From NCBI RefSeq assembly GCF_017745095.1, contig NZ_JAGHZZ010000002.1, positions 489,713 through 553,712 of the forward strand: a stretch of 64,000 nucleotides of DNA. The letters are read 5' to 3'. Position numbers and translations under genes: made by a program. The notes under the pieces are model-generated. The model was not told the DNA's origin and did not search any database. It was given only the letters and a program-made list of their open reading frames with translations. Of the stretch, positions 19,601 through 27,933 are shown in pieces. Numbering within the stretch: position 1 is the first letter of the stretch; every line of letters begins with the position of its first letter. This DNA is from Sporocytophaga sp. (lineage in GTDB: Bacteria > Bacteroidota > Bacteroidia > Cytophagales > Cytophagaceae).

Positions 19601-22194
19601 AGATGCTTAACTTCAGCACGAACAAGGACATTTACACTGTTGGTGAAAATGTTACCCTCAGCATTCCCTCTCCATATGCGGGCTCTGCATTACTAAGCTT
19701 GGAATCAGGAACTCAAGTATTAAAGACCTACTGGGTAAAGGCAAAGAAAGGAATAACTCACTATACATTCCCTGCAGAAAGTATGATGGCACCTAATGTG
19801 TATGCTCATATCACAATGATTCAGCCACATGGACAAACTTCCAATGATCTGCCAGTAAGAATGTATGGCATACTCCCAATTAAAGTCATCAATCCTCTGA
19901 CACAATTGCATCCAGTCATCTCAATACCTGAAAAACTCAAGCCTGAACAGGAAGTGAATATTAAAATACGAGAACATAATAATCTTCCTATGACCTATAC
20001 CATTGCCATAGTTGATGAAGGGCTTTTAGACCTTACCCGATATAAAACACCAGATATCTGGACTGCCTTTAATCAAAAACAAGCACTGGATGTAAGGACA
20101 TGGGATATGTACAATGAAGTAATCTCAGCTGATGCATTGCATTACAGAAATATCATATCCATAGGAGGAGATGGCAGCAATGGTCCTCTGGATGCAGCAA
20201 AGGCAAATAGATTTAAACCTGTAGTAATGTTTCTTGGCCCTTTTCATTGCCATAAAGGTGAAATTAAAAATCACAAAGTAAAACTTCCCAATTACATTGG
20301 GTCGGTTAAGACCATGGTAATTGCTGCTTATGAAGGTACCTATGGAAGTTCAGAAGCAAAATCCGAAGTAAGTAAACCATTGATGCTTTTGGGGACACTT
20401 CCTAGAGTATTTAGTCCTAACGAAGAAACTTCTTTTCCAATATCTATATTTTCAAAGGATGCATCTTTGAAGATTGTAAATCTTGAAATAAAAACAAACG
20501 AATTGATCAACGCCTCCAGATCCTCAGTCAGTATGAGTTTTACATCTCCTGGAGAACAACTGGTTTATCTGCCATTAAAAATCAGCAATGAAACAGGAGT
20601 TGCCAAAATAAAAGTACTTGCGAAATCAGGAAAGGAAACAGCAGAGTATACTGCAGAAATAAATGTAAGAAGCCCAAATCCTTTTGTTGAACAACCTTGG
20701 GAAAAAGTCCTGCATCCAGGTCAGTCCTGGAAGCTAGGCTCCTCTCCTATTGGAACAAAAGGAACAAATGAAGGCATCTTTGAAATATCATCAATGCCTC
20801 CTCTAAACCTCCACACAAGACTGGATTATCTGATACATTATCCTTATGGATGTCTCGAGCAAACTACATCTTCGGTTTTTCCTCAACTATCTCTTCACAA
20901 GCTTACTGATCTAACAAAAGAACAGAACAAAGAGATTGAACAAAATATCCGAGCTGCTATTCAAAGACTTAAAAAGTTTCAACTGACAGATGGTAGCCTT
21001 TCATACTGGCCCGGACAGAATAAAACCAATAATTGGGGAACTTGTTATGCTGGCCATTTTATGCTTGAAGCAGAAAAATCCGGATATACACTACCTCTCA
21101 ACTTTAAAACCAAATGGACCAAATACATCAGTGAAACAGTAAAGAACAATCCTGATAATTTTGATGAAGAAATTCAAGCGTATAGAATATACCTTCTAGC
21201 GTTATGCAAATCACCAGAGATAGGACCAATGAATAGAATGAGGATAAACGCTCCAAAATCACCTATTGCCAAATGCTTTTTATATTCAGCCTATTATCTG
21301 TCTGGACAGAAAGAACTTGCAGTACAAATGCTGAAAGGAATTGACCTTAATGTAATAAGGACGAAGGAACATTCATACACCTATGGTTCTGATATTAGAG
21401 ATAAAGCTATTATGCTTTATACTCTGAATCAAATTAATGACACTAAGTCAACGAATACATTAGCATCAGATATAGCATCAATATTATCTTCAAAACAAGA
21501 TTTAAATACCCAGGAAACTTCTTATTGTCTTTTAGCTCTGGCTAATTACAAAGAGAAAAACAGACAGGATGGAATGGCCAGATTTATGTATACACATTCT
21601 GGTTATACTGAAAAAATAATAAGTAATAATCTGATATGGCAGAGGAGATTCAAAAATGACGACAATATTGGATTGGAAATAAATAACTCCGGAGAACGAA
21701 ATTTATATATTAACTATACCTCCAAAGGAATTCCATCTGAAAATAAACCTATTGAATATGCCGCGAATATTAAAATGGATATACAATATCAAACCATGGA
21801 TGGAAAACCTATCAATATTTCAAATGTCACTCAGGGAACTGATTTTATTGCAAGAATAAGTGTTGAAAACACAGGTACCAAAGGTAACTATGAGAATATT
21901 GCTTTATCTGCTGCTTTTCCATCCGGATGGGAAATTCATAATAAAAGGATGTATCATCCTGGGCTAAATGGATCTGCAAGCTATACTTATCAGGACATCA
22001 GAGATGACAGAGTTAACATCTTCTTTGATTTGAAAGCAAAAGAGACTAAAACATTCACCGTAATGCTAAATGCCAGTTATGAAGGGAGATACTATCTTCC
22101 TTCCGTGTATGTGGAAGCCATGTATGATCATTCAATCCGAGCATTGAAAGCAGGGAAATGGATACAAGTGACGAAAAATAATTCTATTCAATAA
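16669..22194 (+). CDS. Bacterial alpha-2-macroglobulin (protease inhibitor), thioester type
   Basis: Very large (1841 aa) periplasmic protein that traps foreign proteases by a bait-and-thioester mechanism. The thioester motif is C1395-L-E-Q1398 in YPYGCLEQTTS. Upstream are the repeated macroglobulin beta-sandwich domains, including the carrier block KGFIYGERDVWRPGDSLFL (MG domain start). Downstream is the alpha/alpha toroid (complement-like) domain and a C-terminal beta domain. Residues 11-27 are one hydrophobic segment without a lipobox Cys, so it is anchored by an uncleaved helix or exported; the E. coli homologue YfhM is a lipoprotein. It is followed 1 base later by PBP1C, the classic bacterial A2M-pbpC pair. 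Confidence 0.93.
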   Translation: MKLNVLKHPGVITIITLLFISVFAYLPSRKNKNSKAVDSYAKFISAYTGGEISRKSPITIRFVDEVVKLGDLSSSYQHSVLSFSPNASGEFKWIDTRTLQFNPAYGFMENEVYEATVDLKKLIPNIPDSLSAFQFKFKTRKNSIRVDIKNPTAMDLENPHWQKIEGIVKTSDYERFYRIKEAFEASFNGNSRDIKWYNSLDGTEFRFLIDSLLRKNKTSNIVIYWNKYEDDTLISGQKMIRLEPLDNFALINTESHTYPEQSLMLEFTDPLKVNQDLEGLIRIPDIEFRSVIDNNKILIYPKKRISGNIQLTVEAGISNNKGMHTRKKVSKDFTFEEPYPQLKEVRQGTILPQSDILPFTFEAINLSAVDIRIIKITENNIPQFLQINNLSGAEELKRVGTFIVSKKIKLNQNKGLDLKSWNKHTIDLSKIFRTEPGAIYQVAIGFKKSYSLFSCTDTSDTSYDGERDMLKMSATWDQPGYEYDENYWSYYYGNSYTPCEHEYYSADKAIIKNILASNIGLIAKKGSEGKMLAAANDLLSTAPLSGVKLELYDYQQQLISSSVTENGIANLNADRKPFLLVASHGKQRGYLKVDNNNSLSLSKFNIEGNKYIKGIKGFIYGERDVWRPGDSLFLNFVLEDLQNSLPPGHPVVFELYDPQLEMVQRIVKTSSLNNIYTFHTKTDDEAKTGSYTAKVIVGGSTYEQTIKIESIIPNRLKIELKLNKDSFHPSDKEIKGTLSARWLHGSIAKNMKADVSMILSESHAQFDKYKAYNFNNPYKKFQSEKKEIFKGTIDENGKAEIKAHLETNTIGAGVLHATFKTKVFEPGGSFSTDYFSTTVYPFETYAGIHIPKTEQNQILFTNRDNQIDIVTINSSGSPVSDKKVIMQLYKTSWRWWWESSDNDDFSYNGKLFSEPILTDTLITINGHTRWKLNLDAPEWGRYFIKAIAEGGHSSGQIIYFESQGWTDRKSSDNPEGTKMLNFSTNKDIYTVGENVTLSIPSPYAGSALLSLESGTQVLKTYWVKAKKGITHYTFPAESMMAPNVYAHITMIQPHGQTSNDLPVRMYGILPIKVINPLTQLHPVISIPEKLKPEQEVNIKIREHNNLPMTYTIAIVDEGLLDLTRYKTPDIWTAFNQKQALDVRTWDMYNEVISADALHYRNIISIGGDGSNGPLDAAKANRFKPVVMFLGPFHCHKGEIKNHKVKLPNYIGSVKTMVIAAYEGTYGSSEAKSEVSKPLMLLGTLPRVFSPNEETSFPISIFSKDASLKIVNLEIKTNELINASRSSVSMSFTSPGEQLVYLPLKISNETGVAKIKVLAKSGKETAEYTAEINVRSPNPFVEQPWEKVLHPGQSWKLGSSPIGTKGTNEGIFEISSMPPLNLHTRLDYLIHYPYGCLEQTTSSVFPQLSLHKLTDLTKEQNKEIEQNIRAAIQRLKKFQLTDGSLSYWPGQNKTNNWGTCYAGHFMLEAEKSGYTLPLNFKTKWTKYISETVKNNPDNFDEEIQAYRIYLLALCKSPEIGPMNRMRINAPKSPIAKCFLYSAYYLSGQKELAVQMLKGIDLNVIRTKEHSYTYGSDIRDKAIMLYTLNQINDTKSTNTLASDIASILSSKQDLNTQETSYCLLALANYKEKNRQDGMARFMYTHSGYTEKIISNNLIWQRRFKNDDNIGLEINNSGERNLYINYTSKGIPSENKPIEYAANIKMDIQYQTMDGKPINISNVTQGTDFIARISVENTGTKGNYENIALSAAFPSGWEIHNKRMYHPGLNGSASYTYQDIRDDRVNIFFDLKAKETKTFTVMLNASYEGRYYLPSVYVEAMYDHSIRALKAGKWIQVTKNNSIQ

Positions 22195-22195
22195 T

Positions 22196-24559
22196 ATGAA
22201 TTACTTCAAGAGTATATCAAAGAAGAGCAGCATTGTAATCATACTGCTCCTTTTCATTTCATTTTTATATTTAAACTGTCTGCCTGAAGAATTATTCACT
22301 GATCCTGTAGCAACAATAATAACAGACAGAAAAGGATTTTTACTAAGTGCGCGAATAGCTGAAGATAAACAATGGAGATTTCCAACCATTACAGTTGCGC
22401 CTGACAAATTCAGTCAAGCATTGATAACCTTTGAAGATAAAAGATTTTATAGTCACCCAGGTGTTGATATCATCGCAATATTCAGAGCCATCAAATCTAA
22501 TATTGAAAAAGTATCTGTTATCAGCGGAGGCAGTACCATCAGCATGCAGGTAATACGTTTATCCAGAAAAGGTAAACCCAGAACCATCAAAGAAAAAATC
22601 ATAGAAGTAATTCTTGCTACCAGACTGGAAATAAGGTATACTAAAAATGAAATTATGGCCCTTTACGCTTCTCACGCACCATTTGGGGGGAATGTTGTGG
22701 GGGTGGAAGCGGCAGCTTGGAAATATTTCGGAAGGTCATCCGAGCAATTAACATGGGCTGAATCCGCAACTCTTGCTGTATTGCCAAACGCTCCAGGATT
22801 GATACATCCGGGAAAGAACAGAACACTTTTGAAAACAAAAAGAGATCTACTGCTTGAAAAACTCAGACAAAATGGAATAATTGATTCCCTGACATGTGTG
22901 CTCTCTAAACAGGAAACATTGCCGGAAAAGCCTGTCCGACTTGAAGACAGAGCTCCTCATTTTGCAGAACGCATCAGGTTAAAAAATAAATATTTAAAAG
23001 AAGAACTTTCTGTTTTTTACTCATCACTTGACAAAAACATCCAGGAATATACACAGAAAATTCTCGACAAACATCATACAGTATTAAGTGAGAACAGTAT
23101 TGAAAATATTGCTGCTCTGATAGTAGAAAATAAGAGCAGTAGTGTGATCGCATATGTTGGGAATTCAAGTACAGACATAAATAAAGATGGTAGCTTTGTA
23201 GATATGATTACTTCTCCCAGAAGTACCGGGAGCATATTAAAACCTTTGCTATACGCTATGATGTTGAATGATGGATACATTCTACCTCATGCGCTCCTCC
23301 CTGACATTCCTTGTAACTTCGGAGGATTCACTCCTAAAAATTTTGATAAAAACTATGATGGTGCTGTTCCTGCCAACGTTGCATTATACAAATCCCTTAA
23401 CATTCCGGCAGTATACATGCTTGATCAGTATGGGACAGAAAAGTTTATACAAAACCTCAAAGCTTTAGGGATGGGAACTTTGAACAAGCAATCATCTCAC
23501 TATGGCTTGTCGCTAATACTTGGAGGTGCGGAAGCCAGCATTGAAGACATTGCATTGATCTATTCCAATTTATCTAATAAGCTTTGTAACAGTCATTATA
23601 TAAATAAAAATGCCATCAATTATAGTAAGGAAGAAATGTCAACTCCAAAAATAAATAATAAGAGATACGCAATTACCTCATCATCCATCTGGTATACATT
23701 TGAAGCAATGGCAGATGTAGTGAGACCAGCAATGGAAAGCAACTGGCAGGCATATGAAAATACGTGCAAAATTGCATGGAAAACAGGTACAAGCTTTGGG
23801 TTCAGAGATGCTTGGGCAGTGGGATGCACCCCTGAATATACCATCGTAATATGGGCAGGAAATGCAAGTGGAGAAGGACGACCTATGCTCACTGGTATTG
23901 AAGCTGCAGCCCCGGTAATGTTCGATTTATTTAATGCATTAAAAACTGATCACAAATGGTTCGACATGCCTGAGAATGAAACAGTCAAAATTGAGGTATG
24001 CAGAAAAAGCGGTTACCAGGCAAGCGAATATTGTACTGATTCCTATACCATTTCAGCACCTGAAGCAGGAGTCAGAACAAGAACCTGTCCTTACCACAAA
24101 CAAATATTTATGGATAATACTGAAAAATATCAAGTAAAAGGATCTTGTTATTCACCCTCAGAGATGATCACTAAGTCCTGGTTTGTTTTGCCACCAATTC
24201 AAGAATATTATTATAAAAATAAGAATGCAGATTATATCACTCTTCCTCCATATAAAACAAATTGCTCAGAAATATCTTCAGATGAAGAAAGACCTGAAAT
24301 CATTTACCCTAAGAAAAATTCCAAGATATACATTCCTGTGAATCTCGATGGAAGCATGGAAAAGGTAGTACTGCAAGCAAATATAAAAGGTTCAAGAAAA
24401 ACTGTATACTGGCATCTCGATGAAGAATTTATCGGCACAACAAATGATGCACATGAAATAGCTGTAAATCCTCTACAAGGTAAACATAAGCTCACCTTAT
24501 TTGATAATAATGGCGGCTATGTCTCTCATGAATTTGAAATTATAAAAGCAAAAAAATAA
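22196..24559 (+). CDS. pbpC: Penicillin-binding protein 1C
   Basis: Bifunctional class A peptidoglycan synthase of the PbpC type. After an N-terminal membrane anchor (residues ~10-27) comes the glycosyltransferase domain with catalytic E80 in EDKRFYSHPG and GGSTISMQVIRL. The transpeptidase domain has S346-I-L-K349, the SxN motif S400-L-N and KTGTS at 529-533. The C-terminal ~90 residues are the BiPBP_C domain specific to PBP1C. The start lies 1 base after the alpha-2-macroglobulin stop. The pair is thought to repair and protect the cell wall when the outer membrane is breached (known association). Confidence 0.95.
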   Translation: MNYFKSISKKSSIVIILLLFISFLYLNCLPEELFTDPVATIITDRKGFLLSARIAEDKQWRFPTITVAPDKFSQALITFEDKRFYSHPGVDIIAIFRAIKSNIEKVSVISGGSTISMQVIRLSRKGKPRTIKEKIIEVILATRLEIRYTKNEIMALYASHAPFGGNVVGVEAAAWKYFGRSSEQLTWAESATLAVLPNAPGLIHPGKNRTLLKTKRDLLLEKLRQNGIIDSLTCVLSKQETLPEKPVRLEDRAPHFAERIRLKNKYLKEELSVFYSSLDKNIQEYTQKILDKHHTVLSENSIENIAALIVENKSSSVIAYVGNSSTDINKDGSFVDMITSPRSTGSILKPLLYAMMLNDGYILPHALLPDIPCNFGGFTPKNFDKNYDGAVPANVALYKSLNIPAVYMLDQYGTEKFIQNLKALGMGTLNKQSSHYGLSLILGGAEASIEDIALIYSNLSNKLCNSHYINKNAINYSKEEMSTPKINNKRYAITSSSIWYTFEAMADVVRPAMESNWQAYENTCKIAWKTGTSFGFRDAWAVGCTPEYTIVIWAGNASGEGRPMLTGIEAAAPVMFDLFNALKTDHKWFDMPENETVKIEVCRKSGYQASEYCTDSYTISAPEAGVRTRTCPYHKQIFMDNTEKYQVKGSCYSPSEMITKSWFVLPPIQEYYYKNKNADYITLPPYKTNCSEISSDEERPEIIYPKKNSKIYIPVNLDGSMEKVVLQANIKGSRKTVYWHLDEEFIGTTNDAHEIAVNPLQGKHKLTLFDNNGGYVSHEFEIIKAKK

Positions 24560-24584
24560 GAGGTTCTAAAAAACAGAACCTCTT
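24558..24584 (-). terminator. Terminator of the TPR-VanW-YkuD operon
   Basis: Ten-base arms AAGAGGTTCT and AGAACCTCTT. On the minus strand they are followed by seven T. The left arm overlaps the stop codon of pbpC, so it may serve both directions. Confidence 0.8.
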
Positions 24585-24611
24585 AAATCAACAGATCCCC
24601 TAGAAAAAATT

Positions 24612-25133
24612 TCACTTCATTATCTCAATTGGTGTTCCATATTTAATTAAATCCCAGATTTCATCCATTTCGTCATTGGATACTGCAATACAACCATCTG
24701 TCCAGTCTTGCTTAGTATGAAAGTCGCCCATCCATTTAATGGAAGGATGTAGTCCATGTATCATGATGCTACCTCCAGGAGATACTTTTAATTTCCTTGC
24801 ATTTTTTACATCCACTGCATTTGGGTAAGAGATGTGAATGGATCTATAACATGAGCTTTTATTATTTCTCCAATCAAGTACATAATTTCCTTCCGGAGTT
24901 CTCTCATCTCCCTCCTGTACTTTATGACCAATAGGATTATCTCCCAAGGCTATCTTATAAGTTTTAATCTTCTTACCATTACTAAGTAAATACATCTCTC
25001 GTTTAGACTTTAGCACAAGAACCTTATCTATCCTAACATTTTTGAGTTTATTCAGACTTTTATCTTTGACAAGAAAACACATTGAGGTAAGAATAGTTGA
25101 AACCAAGATCAAAGGAATTATTAATATTTTCAT
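24612..25133 (-). CDS. YkuD-family L,D-transpeptidase (YafK-like)
   Basis: Cell-wall enzyme that forms or breaks L,D peptide bonds. One hydrophobic N-terminal segment (residues 2-22) targets it to the periplasm. The catalytic motif is H126 (MIHGLHPSIKWMG) and C148 in TDGCIAVSNDEM, the YafK variant where SHGC is replaced by DGC. TPEGNYVLDWRN is the other conserved block. At 173 aa it is essentially one domain. The start overlaps the VanW stop by ATGA (25130-25133). Confidence 0.9.
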   Translation of the reverse strand: MKILIIPLILVSTILTSMCFLVKDKSLNKLKNVRIDKVLVLKSKREMYLLSNGKKIKTYKIALGDNPIGHKVQEGDERTPEGNYVLDWRNNKSSCYRSIHISYPNAVDVKNARKLKVSPGGSIMIHGLHPSIKWMGDFHTKQDWTDGCIAVSNDEMDEIWDLIKYGTPIEIMK

Positions 25134-25954
25134 AAGCTATTTTGAGATTTAAATATTTCAGGAATATATTTTACTTCCGCAAAGTTTTGGTATAATCTCT
25201 TATCTTCAAGAAGCGCACCACCTTTGTGTTTATCGATTTTCTTTCTCCATATTTCATTCTTTCTAAAATATTTTTCATCCTGTTTTAAGAACTCATGATT
25301 TCGTTCATAAATGTGATAGGCATAGGGAAGTTCTTCATCTATCCTTAGTTCACCCTCAAGAAGCTTTTCAGAAAGCCACAATTTCAATTGAAAAGTATGC
25401 GATGTTTTATTCTCAAACTGATAATCGATATAGTTATAAAATACAGATGCCCCGCTTCCAAAAGGCAATACCCGCCCATTATCAGGAAAAGGATCGAAAC
25501 TGTGATGATGCCTTTCAGTGATAGTAAGTGGGCTATGTAATACCAGCCAGTGAATCAAATTAGCTATTTGACATATACCTCCTCCAACTCCTGCCCTGGC
25601 CTTTCCTCTTGAAAGCTCCATGCCCTTAAGGAAACCTCTCTCTGATGTTGGATTACCTACAAGCTTGCAAAATGAGAACGTCTCTCCTGGTCTTATTACA
25701 ACTCCATTGATATTCCTAATTGCAATTCTAATGTTTTCAACTTTATTATATTGCAACACCATATCAGAATTGCCCAATTTCCTTATAAGTACTGACTGAT
25801 GCTTTTTCACACGGTATGGAAGATTATAATGAGATAGCATCCCCGCATATTCTCTTTTATCAAGATACCACGCTATAAATCGCCTTAATCTTTTTTCCCT
25901 TACTGATAAGTAATACAATAAAGGATGTATTTCGCATAATAGTTTTCCTTTCAT
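25130..25954 (-). CDS. VanW-family protein
   Basis: VanW-like protein of 274 aa. The conserved blocks are RPGETFSFCKLVGNPTSERG and GVGGGICQIANLIHW, then ITERHHHSFDPFP and FGSGASVFYNYID. The ATG at 25954 is chosen because it overlaps the stop of the upstream gene by ATGA; the reading frame extends further upstream but lies inside that gene. VanW proteins accompany vancomycin-resistance and cell-wall genes, but their reaction is unknown. Here it is coupled to an L,D-transpeptidase. Confidence 0.9.
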   Translation of the reverse strand: MKGKLLCEIHPLLYYLSVREKRLRRFIAWYLDKREYAGMLSHYNLPYRVKKHQSVLIRKLGNSDMVLQYNKVENIRIAIRNINGVVIRPGETFSFCKLVGNPTSERGFLKGMELSRGKARAGVGGGICQIANLIHWLVLHSPLTITERHHHSFDPFPDNGRVLPFGSGASVFYNYIDYQFENKTSHTFQLKLWLSEKLLEGELRIDEELPYAYHIYERNHEFLKQDEKYFRKNEIWRKKIDKHKGGALLEDKRLYQNFAEVKYIPEIFKSQNSL

Positions 25955-26901
25955 AATGTATCCATAGTTTGCTTTTCCAATTCTTTCTTGGCATTCAACT
26001 TCTTTTCTCTTTTGATTAAAAAGAATGCACCCATAACCAGAAATGAGATCACAGACAATAGATAAGCATATCTTCGTAGACCGGTCCAATAGGTCATGCG
26101 GATTAATGAATCACGTCTTTCAAGGATTTCATTAAAGTTATTGGGAAGATATCGTAATGATTGATTGTAAAGGGGAATAGCAATCTCTATAGATTCTGTT
26201 ATAGCTACAAGGTTGGCGAAATCAAAAAGGAGGTCAGCTACAATTGGATCAGGAGGGGCGATTAAGGATATTCTCTCCTCCAATTGCCATAGCAATTGAT
26301 TCTTTATCTCAAATAATTGTAGTTTCTTTTCCTCATTCAATGAATTATAATATGCTTTAATGTCATGCGGTATCTGAAGATTAAGAATGCTATTCTGCTT
26401 AAAATAATCAGGGTTTGTTTTCAATGCTATCTTAGCCTTAAGTATTTCCTCATGGATCCATTCAGATTCATTGTGAGAAAGTGGATTTAGCTTGACGGCT
26501 TTACTGATATATTTGAGTGCAAGTTCCGGATTATTGTTCAGCTCATATGCGGTTCCAAGATTTACAACAATGTTATATTCATTTGGATACTCTTCAATAA
26601 GATTCTCTAAAATCGATAATGCCTCTTTAAACTCCCCCAGTCTCAGTAATGCAGCTGCATAATCAGTTCTGTCTTTATAGCCTGTTTTATATTTCAGCTC
26701 ATATTTTCTTTCAAGGAACTTATCTTTATTGATCTCGTGATAAAAATAATACCTATCAGATCCATTCAATTCATCGGTAATATGTTTATAAGAACCATCT
26801 AATCTGGTATAATCTTCATCATATTCATTAATACAGGAATATCCATTGAAGCAGCTAAAACAAAATAAAATTGTAAAATAGAAGGTTATAGTTTTACCCA
26901 T
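25951..26901 (-). CDS. Secreted/membrane TPR protein, 316 aa
   Basis: First gene of the envelope operon. Residues 5-22 form a signal segment (FYFTILFCFSCFNGYSC, with possible lipidation at a Cys). TPR repeats at ~85-150 (GEFKEALSILENLIEEYPNEY and PELALKYISKAVKLNP) face the periplasm. A transmembrane helix at ~280-298 (YLLSVISFLVMGAFFLIK) is followed by a short charged tail. It presumably recruits VanW or the transpeptidase to the membrane. Function inferred only from coupling. Confidence 0.7.
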   Translation of the reverse strand: MGKTITFYFTILFCFSCFNGYSCINEYDEDYTRLDGSYKHITDELNGSDRYYFYHEINKDKFLERKYELKYKTGYKDRTDYAAALLRLGEFKEALSILENLIEEYPNEYNIVVNLGTAYELNNNPELALKYISKAVKLNPLSHNESEWIHEEILKAKIALKTNPDYFKQNSILNLQIPHDIKAYYNSLNEEKKLQLFEIKNQLLWQLEERISLIAPPDPIVADLLFDFANLVAITESIEIAIPLYNQSLRYLPNNFNEILERRDSLIRMTYWTGLRRYAYLLSVISFLVMGAFFLIKREKKLNAKKELEKQTMDTL

Positions 26902-27139
26902 ATGTTTGTCTTTTAAGTAAAACCTAAAAATAAAAAAGTTGCTATTGAAAATTAGGGAGATTAAATAAATGATGACATCCGTCTATTATCTGTCAGGAAG
27001 AAATGAATAATTGTTTCTGTAGAGATACTAAGCTGGAATTTCAAAACTATAATAGTGATATAATATTGATTATTCAATCAGGCAAAAAATGAATAAAAAA
27101 CAACAGGTATATGAATATCTATCGCATTAACACAGTTTT

Positions 27140-27160
27140 GAGACGCCAGCATGGCGTCTC
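27140..27160. repeat. Perfect palindrome GAGACGCCA-GCA-TGGCGTCTC
   Basis: Nine-base arms with a 3-base loop, 17 bases beyond the stop of the response-regulator gene. No T run follows on either strand, so it is more likely a dispersed REP-like palindrome than a classic terminator. Short GAGACGC palindromes recur between genes in many Bacteroidota (established observation, from memory). Confidence 0.6.
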
Positions 27161-27177
27161 TGCGAATGGACAATGAA

Positions 27178-27933
27178 TTAGATCCCCAAAATCCTGAGTA
27201 ACTGTTCTCTTTTCCTCACAGAAACAGGTACTTGAGAATTATCAGACATTACTGCATATCCACCTTCTGTTTTAACATATTCCTTCAAATGCTTTAGATT
27301 AATGAGGTGTGAATGATGAACACGTAGAAAGCCATCTCCTTCCAGCATCTCATCAAACTCTTTAAGAGTCTTGGTTACCAGAATTTGCTTATGATTCAAA
27401 AGATAAAATAAAGTATAATTCTTCTGGGACTCACATTGAATAATATCCGCAATATTTACAAGCTGTACTTTATCTATACTGTTAAGCGCAATTCGCTTCG
27501 AAGAAGTTTGCATCCCCTTGATGTTCTCAAGCAGCAGACTTAAATTTTCAGTAAGTACATCTTTAGGTTCGCTTCGTTTAATTTTCTTTACAGCTTGTAT
27601 CAGGTCATCTGGATCTACTGGTTTCAGAAGATAATCAATTGCACTGAATTTAAAAGCTTTAATTGCAAACTCATTATACGCTGTTGTAAATATAATCTGA
27701 AATGTAACAGCACCCTCTCGCTTCATCTTATCAATCAAATCAAATCCACTGCCATCTGACATTTTAATATCAAGAAAAACTACATCAGGCATTGTAGCTT
27801 TTATAAGCTTCATCCCAGTTTCTACACCATCCGCTTCTCCTATTATATCAATTTCCGGACAATAGGTTTTTATGTCACTTCTCAAAGCCACTCTGGCTTT
27901 CTCAACATCATCAATAATTAAAGCCTTTATCAT
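27178..27933 (-). CDS. LytTR-family response regulator
   Basis: Receiver domain at residues 1-120, with the acidic pocket DD at 8-9, the phosphoacceptor D55 in VVFLDIKMSDGSG and the conserved Lys in DYLLKPVDPDD. A LytTR DNA-binding domain at ~150-250 contains VNIADIIQCESQKNYTLFY and FLRVHHSHLINLKHL. It overlaps the sensor kinase gene by ATGA (27930-27933), so it is the cognate partner. The target genes are unknown. Confidence 0.95.
   Translation of the reverse strand: MIKALIIDDVEKARVALRSDIKTYCPEIDIIGEADGVETGMKLIKATMPDVVFLDIKMSDGSGFDLIDKMKREGAVTFQIIFTTAYNEFAIKAFKFSAIDYLLKPVDPDDLIQAVKKIKRSEPKDVLTENLSLLLENIKGMQTSSKRIALNSIDKVQLVNIADIIQCESQKNYTLFYLLNHKQILVTKTLKEFDEMLEGDGFLRVHHSHLINLKHLKEYVKTEGGYAVMSDNSQVPVSVRKREQLLRILGI

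Noticed and set aside
25955..26089. Longer N-terminus of VanW
   Set aside because: It overlaps the upstream TPR gene; the ATGA overlap at 25951-25954 fixes the start, as in other pairs of the operon.
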